Positions 1 through 5,972 of a stretch of DNA of 6,003 nt are shown piece by piece (within the stretch, counting starts at the first letter, position 1; each line of letters starts with the position of its first letter). The notes under the pieces are model-generated. The model was not told the DNA's origin, made no database searches, and saw only the letters and a program-made list of their open reading frames with translations. Source of the DNA: Pseudomonadota bacterium (lineage in GTDB: Bacteria > Desulfobacterota > Syntrophobacteria > Syntrophobacterales > Syntrophobacteraceae); NCBI GenBank assembly GCA_023442755.1, contig JAEZXS010000340.1, positions 1-6,003 on the forward strand, written 5' to 3'. The translations under genes and the position numbers were made by a program.

Positions 1-1
1 A

Positions 2-346
<345 letters not shown>

Positions 347-380
347 GTCTCACCAATCGCGGTTTTTTTCAGCCTTTTAT

Positions 381-413
381 AAGCCTTATAGGCCGATAGG
401 TGCTATAAGGCTT
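381..413 (+). terminator. Perfect 11-bp stem hairpin after nadC, probable terminator
   Basis: AAGCCTTATAG (381-391) and CTATAAGGCTT (403-413) are exact reverse complements around an 11-base loop, 35 bases after the nadC stop. On the plus strand the stem is followed by a pyrimidine-rich CTTCATT rather than a clean T run, so termination may be imperfect. Read on the minus strand the stem is followed by A-rich sequence, which argues for plus-strand use. An operator for the downstream gene pair is the main alternative. Confidence 0.5.
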
Positions 414-587
414 CTTCATTCGATAATCCGCTAAATGACCATCTGCGGCCGCAGTTTCCATCCCCGCTCTTCGCAGTGTTCGGAATCCCTCCAGACCGGT
501 CCGGGATATGGCAAAAACGATTTTTCTCCGGTGGGGAATGGAGGCGGACGGGCAATTGGGGCTAATGCGGCGGGCGAAACGTTCCGA

Positions 588-593
588 TAGAAT
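588..593 (+). promoter_or_regulatory. Possible -10 element before the DUF5658-type gene
   Basis: TAGAAT matches five of six bases of the sigma-70 -10 consensus. It would place a transcript start near 600, just ahead of the ATG at 630. No acceptable -35 box lies 16-18 bases upstream (the bases there read ATGCGG), so the assignment rests on the -10 alone. The rest of the gap between the hairpin and this point holds a 12-base palindrome at 443-454 (CTGCGGCCGCAG) and no riboswitch or small gene that I recognise. Confidence 0.2.
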
Positions 594-629
594 TTTCAAG
601 TGCGTCGTAACCCTGGCGGTTTCATATCC

Positions 630-1133
630 ATGATGACCGGATGGCATGATATGGCTGATCCCGAAACACGCGAACTCACTTTCAAAGACAGGCGCTCCGG
701 ATTGGACCGCCGGGCCGCCCCCACGTCCCCTTTTTCGAAAAAAAGCCTCTTCGGGTCACGAAAAGGCGGCAGGAGGAAAGAAGACCGAAAGAGGAACTAT
801 TTTGTCGACGCCTACAGCCCCGGCTTGCTTGTGGTGCTGATTTTCACCCTGATCCTCTCCATAGCCGATGCATTCCTGACGCTCCGGCTGATGGAAGACA
901 GCTTCCGGGAACTCAATCCGATCATGGATTTCTTTTTGAAACAGGGTCCCCATCTCTTTCTGCTGGTAAAATGCTCCCTGACCAGCTTCGGGCTAATCAC
1001 GCTTCTAATTTGCAAGAATTTCACGCTTTTTGGAGGCAGGGTAAAAGCGGTATATCTGCTGGGGGTCTTCCTCGGTTTTTACCTTGTTCTGATAGGCTAC
1101 GAAACTCTTCTCATACTGCATATGGAGAAATGA
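630..1133 (+). CDS. Small integral membrane protein with DUF5658-type three-helix domain
   Basis: Uncharacterised inner-membrane protein of about 167 residues. The N-terminal 60 residues are soluble and very basic, with a DRRSGLDRR motif (residues 20-28) and a second Arg/Lys-rich block GGRRKEDRKR (46-55). Three hydrophobic helices follow, at about 64-84, 107-128 and 138-160. The first ends in ADAFLTL and is followed by ELNPIMDFFLKQGP (94-107) and then LLVK. This D...T...E-NP...K pattern is what I associate with DUF5658, a family of unknown function. The start is uncertain. GTG at 600, ATG at 630 or 633 and ATG at 651 are all in frame. None has a strong ribosome site; ATG 630 has a weak GGCGG ten bases upstream. 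The stop overlaps the next start as ATGA, so the two genes are very probably co-translated. The basic N-terminus should face the cytoplasm. Family call is moderate; membrane topology is clear. Confidence 0.8.
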   Translation: MMTGWHDMADPETRELTFKDRRSGLDRRAAPTSPFSKKSLFGSRKGGRRKEDRKRNYFVDAYSPGLLVVLIFTLILSIADAFLTLRLMEDSFRELNPIMDFFLKQGPHLFLLVKCSLTSFGLITLLICKNFTLFGGRVKAVYLLGVFLGFYLVLIGYETLLILHMEK

Positions 1134-1882
1134 AAACTCAAATTTTACGTAAAATTCCGGTTTCTTGCGCTGTGCTTGCGTGCATCCTGACGCTCCTTGG
1201 AGGATGCTCGACCATGGGCCGGGTCGGCCCGGCAGAGCCTGCGTGGCCCGTTCGCGAACAGACCCAGGCCGAAAAGGGCTGGTGGTATGCACGGTTTCAT
1301 ATTCAGTGGGATCAGGAGCAGGAACCTGCCTGGCATACCGATCTCGTGATTGCTCACCGGGTGGTGGCGCCCGCATTGCACCGCTACAGCCGGGACGTCT
1401 CCCTCTGGCGGTTTCATCGCAGAGCCGCGCCGGACAAGGCCGGGCATCAATTCAGCTTCATATTCTACAGTACCCCGGAAACCGCCCGGAAGGTCTACGG
1501 GGCGATCCGGTCCAATTCCTTCCTGAGGGAAATTAAAGCGGCAGGAATCATCATGGAGGACATCTACGACGACACCGCCGGGGTAGTGCGGCCGGGGATA
1601 GGGGCGACGAGCGATGCGGCGTGGTCGAAGCCGGTCCGTGAGGCATGGCCCTGGTTCATCATGGGGGTATGCGAAACCTGGCTCGGATTGGTTGCTCAGA
1701 CGGCGGACAACAGCGGCGAAAAACTCTCCACTCTCCAGGAAACTATGGAGCTTTACCGGAAGGTAAACGAGTCCGTGGAAAGTTCGTGGACGAAAGAAGG
1801 GGCACACGCCTACCTGCATCACATGAACGCAGTGTTCGGGTATGCCCCTCTCGATATCGGAAAACGGCAGATAAGGTTCTGA
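1130..1882 (+). CDS. Putative outer-membrane lipoprotein of unknown family
   Basis: I do not recognise a named family for this 250-residue protein. It starts at the ATG of an ATGA overlap with the upstream membrane-protein gene, which points to translational coupling; the only GGAG (1124-1127) sits too close to serve alone. The N-terminus is a clear lipoprotein signal: MKTQILRK charge, hydrophobic stretch about 9-23, lipobox LGGC with Cys26 as the lipidated residue. Serine at +2 is the usual outer-membrane sorting choice in Gram-negatives. The mature part is soluble and rich in Trp and His: WW at 51-52, WHTDLVIAHRVVAPAL (68-83), WRFHRRA (93-99), GHQFSFIFYS (105-114), AWPWFIMGVCETW (172-184) and HAYLHHMNAVFGY (226-238). 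An earlier in-frame start at 971 would lie inside the upstream gene and bury the signal peptide, so it is rejected. Function unknown; envelope location is well supported. Confidence 0.85.
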   Translation: MKTQILRKIPVSCAVLACILTLLGGCSTMGRVGPAEPAWPVREQTQAEKGWWYARFHIQWDQEQEPAWHTDLVIAHRVVAPALHRYSRDVSLWRFHRRAAPDKAGHQFSFIFYSTPETARKVYGAIRSNSFLREIKAAGIIMEDIYDDTAGVVRPGIGATSDAAWSKPVREAWPWFIMGVCETWLGLVAQTADNSGEKLSTLQETMELYRKVNESVESSWTKEGAHAYLHHMNAVFGYAPLDIGKRQIRF

Positions 1883-1883
1883 T

Positions 1884-1898
1884 CGGGCTCTACGCCCG
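1884..1898. terminator. Short GC hairpin between convergent genes, weak terminator candidate
   Basis: CGGGC (1884-1888) and GCCCG (1894-1898) form a 5-bp stem with a five-base loop in the 22-base space between the lipoprotein stop and the shc stop. On the plus strand a TTTTT occurs nine bases further on, inside the shc coding end. On the minus strand no T run follows. It could act as a weak bidirectional terminator, but the stem is short and the T tract is poorly placed. Confidence 0.35.
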
Positions 1899-1904
1899 GC
1901 CGCT

Positions 1905-3947
1905 CTATTTTTCCTTCAGCTTCTGCATGTATTGCCCGAGGGCCATCAGCGGGAAGCAGTTCCGGTAATTGTGATACCGGATGTAGAAGTGCTTGGGAAA
2001 GCCCGTACCGGTAAAGTGTTGTTCTTCCCAGGTGCCGTCTGCCTGCTGGGTTCGGACCAGGTACTGGATGCCCCGGCTTGCTTCGGGGCTCTTTTCCTCT
2101 CCGCCTGCCAGCAATCCCATCAGGGCCCAGGCTGTCTGCGAAGCGGTGCTCGGTCCCTGGCCGGCCAGGGCGGGATTCTTGTAGGAATCACAGCTCTCGC
2201 CCCATCCTCCGTCCGGGTTCTGATGGTCTTTGAGCCAGTGTATTGCATGGCGGATTCGAGGTGCTTTGGGAGCTACGCCTATGGAGATCAGGCCGCGCAA
2301 AACCGACCATGTTCCGTAAATGTAGTTTACCCCCCAGCGTCCCCACCAACTGCCGTCAGGCTCCTGGAGACTTTCAAGGAACTGTATTCCCCTTCTGGCA
2401 ACCGGGTGGTTGTAATTGTAGCCGTAAGCGCCCATTACTTCCAACATTCTTCCGGTGACGTCCGCAGTGGGAGGGTCGACCATGGCTTCCTGGTCGGCAA
2501 AGGGAATCCGGTTCAGGATTTCCATATCGTTGTCTTTATCGAAAGCGGCCCAGCCGCCGGATGCACTCTGCATGCTGATGCACCAGTCCATGCCGCGCTG
2601 CTTGGCGCAATCGAGCCCGTCGCATTGGTCCTGGCTGAACCGGTTTATCGCGTTGAGCACGACAGCCGAATCGTCTACATCCGGGTACCTCGAATTGAAA
2701 AACTCGAAAGCCCAGCCGCCCGGAAGGCAGCAATTCTTGAACTGCCAGTCTCCACCCGTCTTGACCTGTTGCATGATAAGCCACTTCGCGGCTTTTGCGA
2801 GAACGGGATCCTCGGGAGGCACTCCCGCCTCCAGCATCGCCAGGGCCGTCAGAGCGGTGTCCCACACGGGGGACACGCATGACTGCATACGCAATCCGTC
2901 CTCATCCTCGAGGCAGAAATCGCTCAGGGCATTGAGGCCCTTGACCATTACCTCGTGAGTAAGAGGATATCCCAGGTGGTGCAGCGCAAGAAGGGAATAG
3001 ACCATGGGAGGCTGAATGCCGCCCCAGTCTCCGCTGTCTTCCTGATGATCGATGATCCAGTCTCTCGCGGCCTGGAGAGCCTTGCGCCGAAGTGTGCGGA
3101 TCGGTTTTTTCTCGATCTTCTTGGCCACTCGATCGAACAGGAAGAAAAGCTTGTGAATACGCGAGGCGAATTTCTTGTCGTGAGACTCGGGAACATAGAG
3201 TTCCCTGAGACTGAACCCGTTCGAGAGCCTGAGCTTTGGGCGGATGGACAGCACGATCGACAGCGGAACGGCGGTTCCCCTGGCCCAGCTCGAAAACTCG
3301 TAGATATTGAAATAGAGGTGCTGTGGCAGCAGTATGAGTTCGACCGGCATTGACGGCACCTTGTCCCAATCATACTGGGCAAAAAGTGCCAGCCAGATCT
3401 TGGTGAACCCGCGCGAAGCCTCGACTCCGCCATTTTGCAGGATAAAGCTTCTTGCTTTGGCAAGCCGTTCCGTTTCCGGTTTTTCCCCGAGCATTTTCAG
3501 GGCGAAATAGGCTTCGATTGTTGTACTCAGGTCCCCGCCGTCTGCGTAATACAGGCCCCATGACCCGTTATCGTTTTGCTGCTTCAGCAGATATTTGCGT
3601 ATGCTCTCTTCCTTCCGGGGGTTGGAGATGCCCAGAAGGCGCGTCAGCATGACGTATTCACTCGTTATAGTTACATTGGATTCGAGTTCGGCCCACCAAT
3701 ATCCCTCCGGATACTGGATGCGTTGAAAATAACTGCAGGACCTGTGGATGGTCTTCTCAATCTGCCGAATCCAGGAACTCTGGATAAGAACAGGTTTGGC
3801 GTGGGGTTTCGACGCCTTCACCAACTCGGGATGCTCCGGAACGTCTACTAGCGCCTCGCCGGCAATATCTTGCCTCAGAGCCTCCCAGATTTCCTCCCCC
3901 CCCGCAACCCGGACCATAGCGCCGGGCTTACCCGAAAATGCTTCCAT
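1905..3947 (-). CDS. shc: Squalene-hopene cyclase
   Basis: Class II terpene cyclase that folds squalene into hopene and diplopterol, the first hopanoid step, as a monotopic inner-membrane enzyme; no oxygen is needed. Counting 680 residues from the ATG at 3947, the catalytic DVDD motif is at 423-426 with Asp425 as the expected proton donor. Seven QW repeats (Q-X3-4-G-X-W) occur at 124-130, 302-308, 394-401, 460-466, 528-534, 576-582 and 634-640. The pocket blocks YEFSSWARGT, GGWAFEF, GRWGVNYIYGTW and FYIRYHNY (Phe654, Tyr658, Tyr661) are intact. By motif alignment the Alicyclobacillus His451 position is Arg500 and Tyr420 is Phe469. The length exceeds the roughly 630 residues of the Alicyclobacillus enzyme because of an N-terminal extension and a basic insert near 250-290, common in proteobacterial forms. 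A GTG at 3956 could add three residues but lacks a ribosome site, while the ATG has GGTGA five bases upstream. The gene stands alone and converges on the lipoprotein gene. Confidence 0.97.
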   Translation of the reverse strand: MEAFSGKPGAMVRVAGGEEIWEALRQDIAGEALVDVPEHPELVKASKPHAKPVLIQSSWIRQIEKTIHRSCSYFQRIQYPEGYWWAELESNVTITSEYVMLTRLLGISNPRKEESIRKYLLKQQNDNGSWGLYYADGGDLSTTIEAYFALKMLGEKPETERLAKARSFILQNGGVEASRGFTKIWLALFAQYDWDKVPSMPVELILLPQHLYFNIYEFSSWARGTAVPLSIVLSIRPKLRLSNGFSLRELYVPESHDKKFASRIHKLFFLFDRVAKKIEKKPIRTLRRKALQAARDWIIDHQEDSGDWGGIQPPMVYSLLALHHLGYPLTHEVMVKGLNALSDFCLEDEDGLRMQSCVSPVWDTALTALAMLEAGVPPEDPVLAKAAKWLIMQQVKTGGDWQFKNCCLPGGWAFEFFNSRYPDVDDSAVVLNAINRFSQDQCDGLDCAKQRGMDWCISMQSASGGWAAFDKDNDMEILNRIPFADQEAMVDPPTADVTGRMLEVMGAYGYNYNHPVARRGIQFLESLQEPDGSWWGRWGVNYIYGTWSVLRGLISIGVAPKAPRIRHAIHWLKDHQNPDGGWGESCDSYKNPALAGQGPSTASQTAWALMGLLAGGEEKSPEASRGIQYLVRTQQADGTWEEQHFTGTGFPKHFYIRYHNYRNCFPLMALGQYMQKLKEK

Positions 3948-3952
3948 ACTTT

Positions 3953-3957
3953 TCACC
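3953..3957 (-). promoter_or_regulatory. Ribosome binding site that decides the shc start
   Basis: Read on the minus strand, GGTGA lies five bases before the ATG at 3947 and matches the 3' part of the GGAGGTGA consensus. The competing GTG start at 3956-3954 lies within this motif and has only AT-rich sequence upstream, so the ATG is preferred. Confidence 0.55.
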
Positions 3958-4031
3958 CAAGAATCGTATTTTTTGTTTGCGATCCGTAGCCCCTGCCGGA
4001 TTACAAATAGCCCCCCTTCGGACTAGATTGC

Positions 4032-4060
4032 CTATTAGTCATAATTCGGTCATTTTGCAA
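4032..4060 (-). promoter_or_regulatory. Candidate sigma-70 promoter for shc
   Basis: On the minus strand TTGCAA (4060-4055) is followed after 17 bases by TAATAG (4037-4032), about 85 bases before the shc ATG. The -35 matches four of six consensus positions and the -10 about three, so this is a weak candidate chosen mostly on spacing. The surrounding gap between the shc start and the LUD-gene stop, about 300 bases, holds this, the minus-strand terminator at 4148-4185 and otherwise nothing I can identify. Confidence 0.25.
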
Positions 4061-4147
4061 GCGCTTTGACTACCTCGCGGCGAGGGCAATGATTTTTGGC
4101 CCGAAAATCAATTTTTCAGCTTGAGAATTCCGCTGGCTGCCGGTTGC

Positions 4148-4185
4148 AAAAAAAATGCCGCATGGAGATTTCTCCCCGTGCGGCA
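4148..4185 (-). terminator. Strong intrinsic terminator of the regulator-diiron-LUD operon
   Basis: On the minus strand a hairpin pairs TGCCGCA (4185-4179) with TGCGGCA (4162-4156). A second helix, GGAGA with TCTCC (4175-4171 with 4168-4164), is stacked inside it and closed by a very tight loop. Eight T residues follow at once (4155-4148). It lies about 75 bases after the LUD-gene stop. Stem strength and the T run make it a textbook rho-independent terminator. The plus strand shows only four A residues after the stem, so it works for the minus strand. Confidence 0.88.
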
Positions 4186-4258
4186 AAAGCTCAGCAGGGC
4201 GAAGCCTGTGCCGATGACGGCGCCCGGCACGTTTGAAGCCGCGCGCCCGCACAGCTTC

Positions 4259-4912
4259 TCATAGGCCGAGGTCCTCGTTGATGAGGACGATTTTTACCCG
4301 GCCCTTGGGGAACGATTTTTCCGTTATGGTCCAGGTGTTGCAAATGCGGTCTGGACTGCGGCATTCTTCGCAAGTCGAAGTTTTGACGCAGGGCGTCTTC
4401 TTGTCCAGTCGCATGGAATTGGTCGGGGCGGCGTAGTTTTTGATGCGAAGCATGGCATCCTCGATATCGGGGACGACCTTGTTCCGTCCGACGAGAATCA
4501 CGACGTTTTTAGGCCCGAAGGTTATGCCGGCGATCCGGTTTCCGGTCATGTCCAGGTTCACCAGCTTACCTGTTTCCGTGACGGCATTAGTGCCCGTTAT
4601 GAAGAGGTCGACAAGCAGTGATTGCCTCCTGCGCTCGTACATATCTGCCGGAGCGACCCCCTGCTCGTAGGTGTCCAGTGTTTCCAGATCGGAGTTATTC
4701 TTGAGTTCCTTGTAGAGCCCGGTCTGTACGAACGTCATGGACCCGCCCCAGGAGACGGTCTTTGCCCCGATCTTGGGCAGAATCTCCTCTCGAACGATCT
4801 TATTCGCGCTCTCTTTATTGTCCGCGATATAAACGTCGAAGTTGTTGGATTCCAGTGTTTCCTTGAGGCCGGCGAGCCGTAAGGCCCAGAAATGTTCAAT
4901 GGGTTTTTCCAT
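4259..4912 (-). CDS. LUD-domain protein (LutC/YkgG-like, DUF162)
   Basis: Cytoplasmic protein of 217 residues in the LUD family, named for the LutB and LutC lactate-utilisation proteins. Many stand-alone members like this one have no proven reaction. The LUD fold is visible as SWGGSMTFVQTGL (54-66), DLFITGTNAVTETGKLVNLD (102-121) and the glycine-rich end NRIAGITFGPKNVVILVGRNKVV (125-147). A C-terminal tail carries four cysteines, Cys175, 181, 184 and 191 (C-X5-C-X2-C-X6-C), around SPDRICNTW, then TEKSFPKGRVKIVLINEDLGL. A cysteine tail of this kind is typical of the anaerobe-rich subgroup and could hold a metal or Fe-S cluster. GGGAG nine bases before the ATG supports the start. It is the last gene of a three-gene unit, 25 bases after the ferritin-like gene and before a strong terminator. 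No lutA or lutB partner is nearby, so lactate oxidation is not supported by context. Confidence 0.9.
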   Translation of the reverse strand: MEKPIEHFWALRLAGLKETLESNNFDVYIADNKESANKIVREEILPKIGAKTVSWGGSMTFVQTGLYKELKNNSDLETLDTYEQGVAPADMYERRRQSLLVDLFITGTNAVTETGKLVNLDMTGNRIAGITFGPKNVVILVGRNKVVPDIEDAMLRIKNYAAPTNSMRLDKKTPCVKTSTCEECRSPDRICNTWTITEKSFPKGRVKIVLINEDLGL

Positions 4913-4921
4913 GTAGTACTA

Positions 4922-4926
4922 CTCCC
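4922..4926 (-). promoter_or_regulatory. Ribosome binding site of the LUD gene
   Basis: GGGAG on the minus strand, nine bases before the ATG at 4912, within the 25-base gap after the ferritin-like gene. It shows that the LUD gene can be translated independently within the shared message. Confidence 0.5.
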
Positions 4927-4937
4927 GAACAGCTGTT

Positions 4938-5414
4938 TTAGCTGCTTTGCGCTTTGGCGAGATTTTCCATGAGCAGCCGTTTGTGATCTATTTCCTGCCT
5001 GCGTATCTGATCGATGGCAAGCAGGGCCTGCGGGTCGGTTATGAGAGAGGCGATGAATTCATAGAAAAGGATAGTGTCCTTCTCGAATTCAATCGCCAGT
5101 TCGAGAAGCTCTCTTTCCTCTTCGATGGTAAATACATCCAGCTCTTCGAGCGAAAATGCGTGGCGGCCCATTGCGGAACGCAACACTGTCGTGCTCAGGT
5201 CGAAAACCGGTTCGCACGTATCGGAAGATGACCCGCAAATCCTCTTTTTCATGTCCTGGAAGTTTTCGCCGTGCTCCATTTCCTGATCGGCCAGCCAGCT
5301 CAAAAGGTCCTTGAGTTCCTTGCGAATATTTCTGCTCAGAGCATACCTGTAGAACCTTTCTCCGTTCACTTCCACCTGGATGGCGAGATCGAAGACCTCC
5401 GAGGCCGTAAACAT
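4938..5414 (-). CDS. Ferritin-like diiron protein (rubrerythrin-type, no rubredoxin domain)
   Basis: A 158-residue, all-helical ferritin-like protein. Two half-repeats each carry the diiron ligand pattern: Glu15 in QVEVNGERFY, then Glu45 and His48 in DQEMEHGENF; Glu111 in EFEKDTILFYE, then Glu141 and His144 in RRQEIDHKRLL. The complete six-ligand set predicts a functional diiron site. Relatives act as peroxide reductases or iron-handling proteins in anaerobes. No C-terminal rubredoxin Cys4 domain is present, so it would need an outside electron donor or have a different role. The middle section (about 60-95) has two cysteines, Cys60 and Cys67, and is not conserved in any way I recognise. The ATG at 5414 comes three bases after the regulator stop codon with no clear ribosome site, which points to translational coupling. 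Specific substrate unknown; the fold call is strong. Confidence 0.88.
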   Translation of the reverse strand: MFTASEVFDLAIQVEVNGERFYRYALSRNIRKELKDLLSWLADQEMEHGENFQDMKKRICGSSSDTCEPVFDLSTTVLRSAMGRHAFSLEELDVFTIEEERELLELAIEFEKDTILFYEFIASLITDPQALLAIDQIRRQEIDHKRLLMENLAKAQSS

Positions 5415-5417
5415 GAC

Positions 5418-5912
5418 TTAGGCCCGACTGGGAGGAGGGGTAGGCAGCGTGGTTCCCTTGCGCTTCCGCTCTTCCTGGAACTTCACCAGATTTTCGGGTA
5501 GACCGCGTTTCTTTGCCGCTCGGCTTCTCGCCCTGGACAGCGACTTGGCGGAAAGCGACTGCCTCATCTGGAAGCCCCACTTCTTCTTGTAGTCGCGCGG
5601 GGTGAGCCCGTGGGACCCGAGGTGTTTCTTCGTCAACTGCTTCATCTCGATGCCGCACTCGAGGCAGATGATCTTGTTCTCGCGGATCGAGTCCTTTGGA
5701 TCGGCAGCCTCCGCCTGCTTTTCCTCGGCCGCAGCCTCTGCAATTTCCTCGGCCGCATCGAGCAGAATATCATTCTGTTCGGCGTTTTGCATACGCTGCA
5801 AGGTAAGAAAGGTCCTCATGAGCGTTTGCTCGATCTCCTCAGGCGAGATCTTGCCCACAGATGCCTGTGATTTGACAATCGCGGCCGCAATTTCCAACAA
5901 CTTTCTTCCCAT
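5418..5912 (-). CDS. MucR/Ros-family zinc-finger transcriptional regulator
   Basis: DNA-binding regulator of 164 residues in the ROS/MUCR family. Residues 1-45 are the typical N-terminal helix region (MGRKLLEIAAAIVKSQ, then SPEEIEQTLMRTFLTLQRM), thought to drive oligomerisation in MucR. An acidic, Ala/Glu-rich linker spans about 47-72. The zinc finger has Cys83, Cys86, His97 and His101 (C-X2-C-X10-H-X3-H), followed by the family signature HGLTPRDYKKKWG. A basic tail from about 115 to 152 (SLSRARSRAAKKRG) should add DNA contacts. The ATG at 5912 is chosen because GGGAGTG lies eight bases upstream and MGRK is a standard start; an upstream in-frame start at 5981 adds residues unlike the family. 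It heads a probable operon with the ferritin-like and LUD genes. An inverted repeat upstream may be its operator. Whether it activates or represses cannot be told. Confidence 0.92.
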   Translation of the reverse strand: MGRKLLEIAAAIVKSQASVGKISPEEIEQTLMRTFLTLQRMQNAEQNDILLDAAEEIAEAAAEEKQAEAADPKDSIRENKIICLECGIEMKQLTKKHLGSHGLTPRDYKKKWGFQMRQSLSAKSLSRARSRAAKKRGLPENLVKFQEERKRKGTTLPTPPPSRA

Positions 5913-5920
5913 AACTCTTT

Positions 5921-5927
5921 CACTCCC
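5921..5927 (-). promoter_or_regulatory. Ribosome binding site of the MucR-type gene
   Basis: GGGAGTG on the minus strand, eight bases before the ATG at 5912, close to the GGAGGTG consensus. It favours this start over the longer frame beginning at 5981. Confidence 0.55.
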
Positions 5928-5950
5928 GTCAGTATCGATGTTCCAAGCAG

Positions 5951-5972
5951 TTACGAAAGCCCCATTTCGTAA
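5951..5972. promoter_or_regulatory. Perfect 8+8 inverted repeat upstream of the regulator, candidate operator
   Basis: TTACGAAA (5951-5958) and TTTCGTAA (5965-5972) are exact reverse complements separated by six bases (GCCCCA), about 40-60 bases ahead of the regulator ATG. The centre-to-centre distance of 14 bases is somewhat more than one helical turn. No T run follows on either strand, so it is not a terminator. Position and symmetry fit a repressor or autoregulatory site. No clear sigma-70 promoter could be assigned in the same stretch. Which protein binds is inference. Confidence 0.55.

Noticed and set aside
361..369. T-rich run just after nadC as an intrinsic terminator
   Set aside because: No stable GC stem precedes the run; the hairpin at 381-413 is the better candidate.
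414..629. Possible riboswitch leader, such as a c-di-GMP type, before the membrane-protein gene
   Set aside because: G-rich segments are present but I could not match the conserved core of any riboswitch class.
369..647. 92-codon minus-strand frame in the gap after nadC
   Set aside because: No ribosome site or family likeness; it runs through the 381-413 hairpin and into the start of the DUF5658-type gene.
1145..1822. 225-codon open frame on the minus strand opposite the lipoprotein gene
   Set aside because: The plus-strand gene has a lipobox, a coupled start and a sensible composition; the antisense product is rich in Arg and Pro and shows no domain.
1932..2882. 316-codon open frame on the plus strand opposite shc
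   Set aside because: It lies wholly antisense to a well-supported cyclase gene, its translation resembles no family, and long antisense frames are common opposite GC-rich genes.
4066..4096. Plus-strand TTGACT with a 17-base spacer as a promoter
   Set aside because: The -10 position reads ATGATT, a poor match, and no plus-strand gene lies downstream.
4259..4912. LutC of a lactate-utilisation lutABC operon
   Set aside because: No lutA or lutB neighbours are present, and the neighbours are a regulator and a diiron protein, so only the LUD family call is made.
5089..5658. 189-codon minus-strand frame across the junction of the regulator and ferritin-like genes
   Set aside because: It overlaps both real genes in another frame, and its product is an out-of-frame Arg/Gly-rich sequence without motifs.
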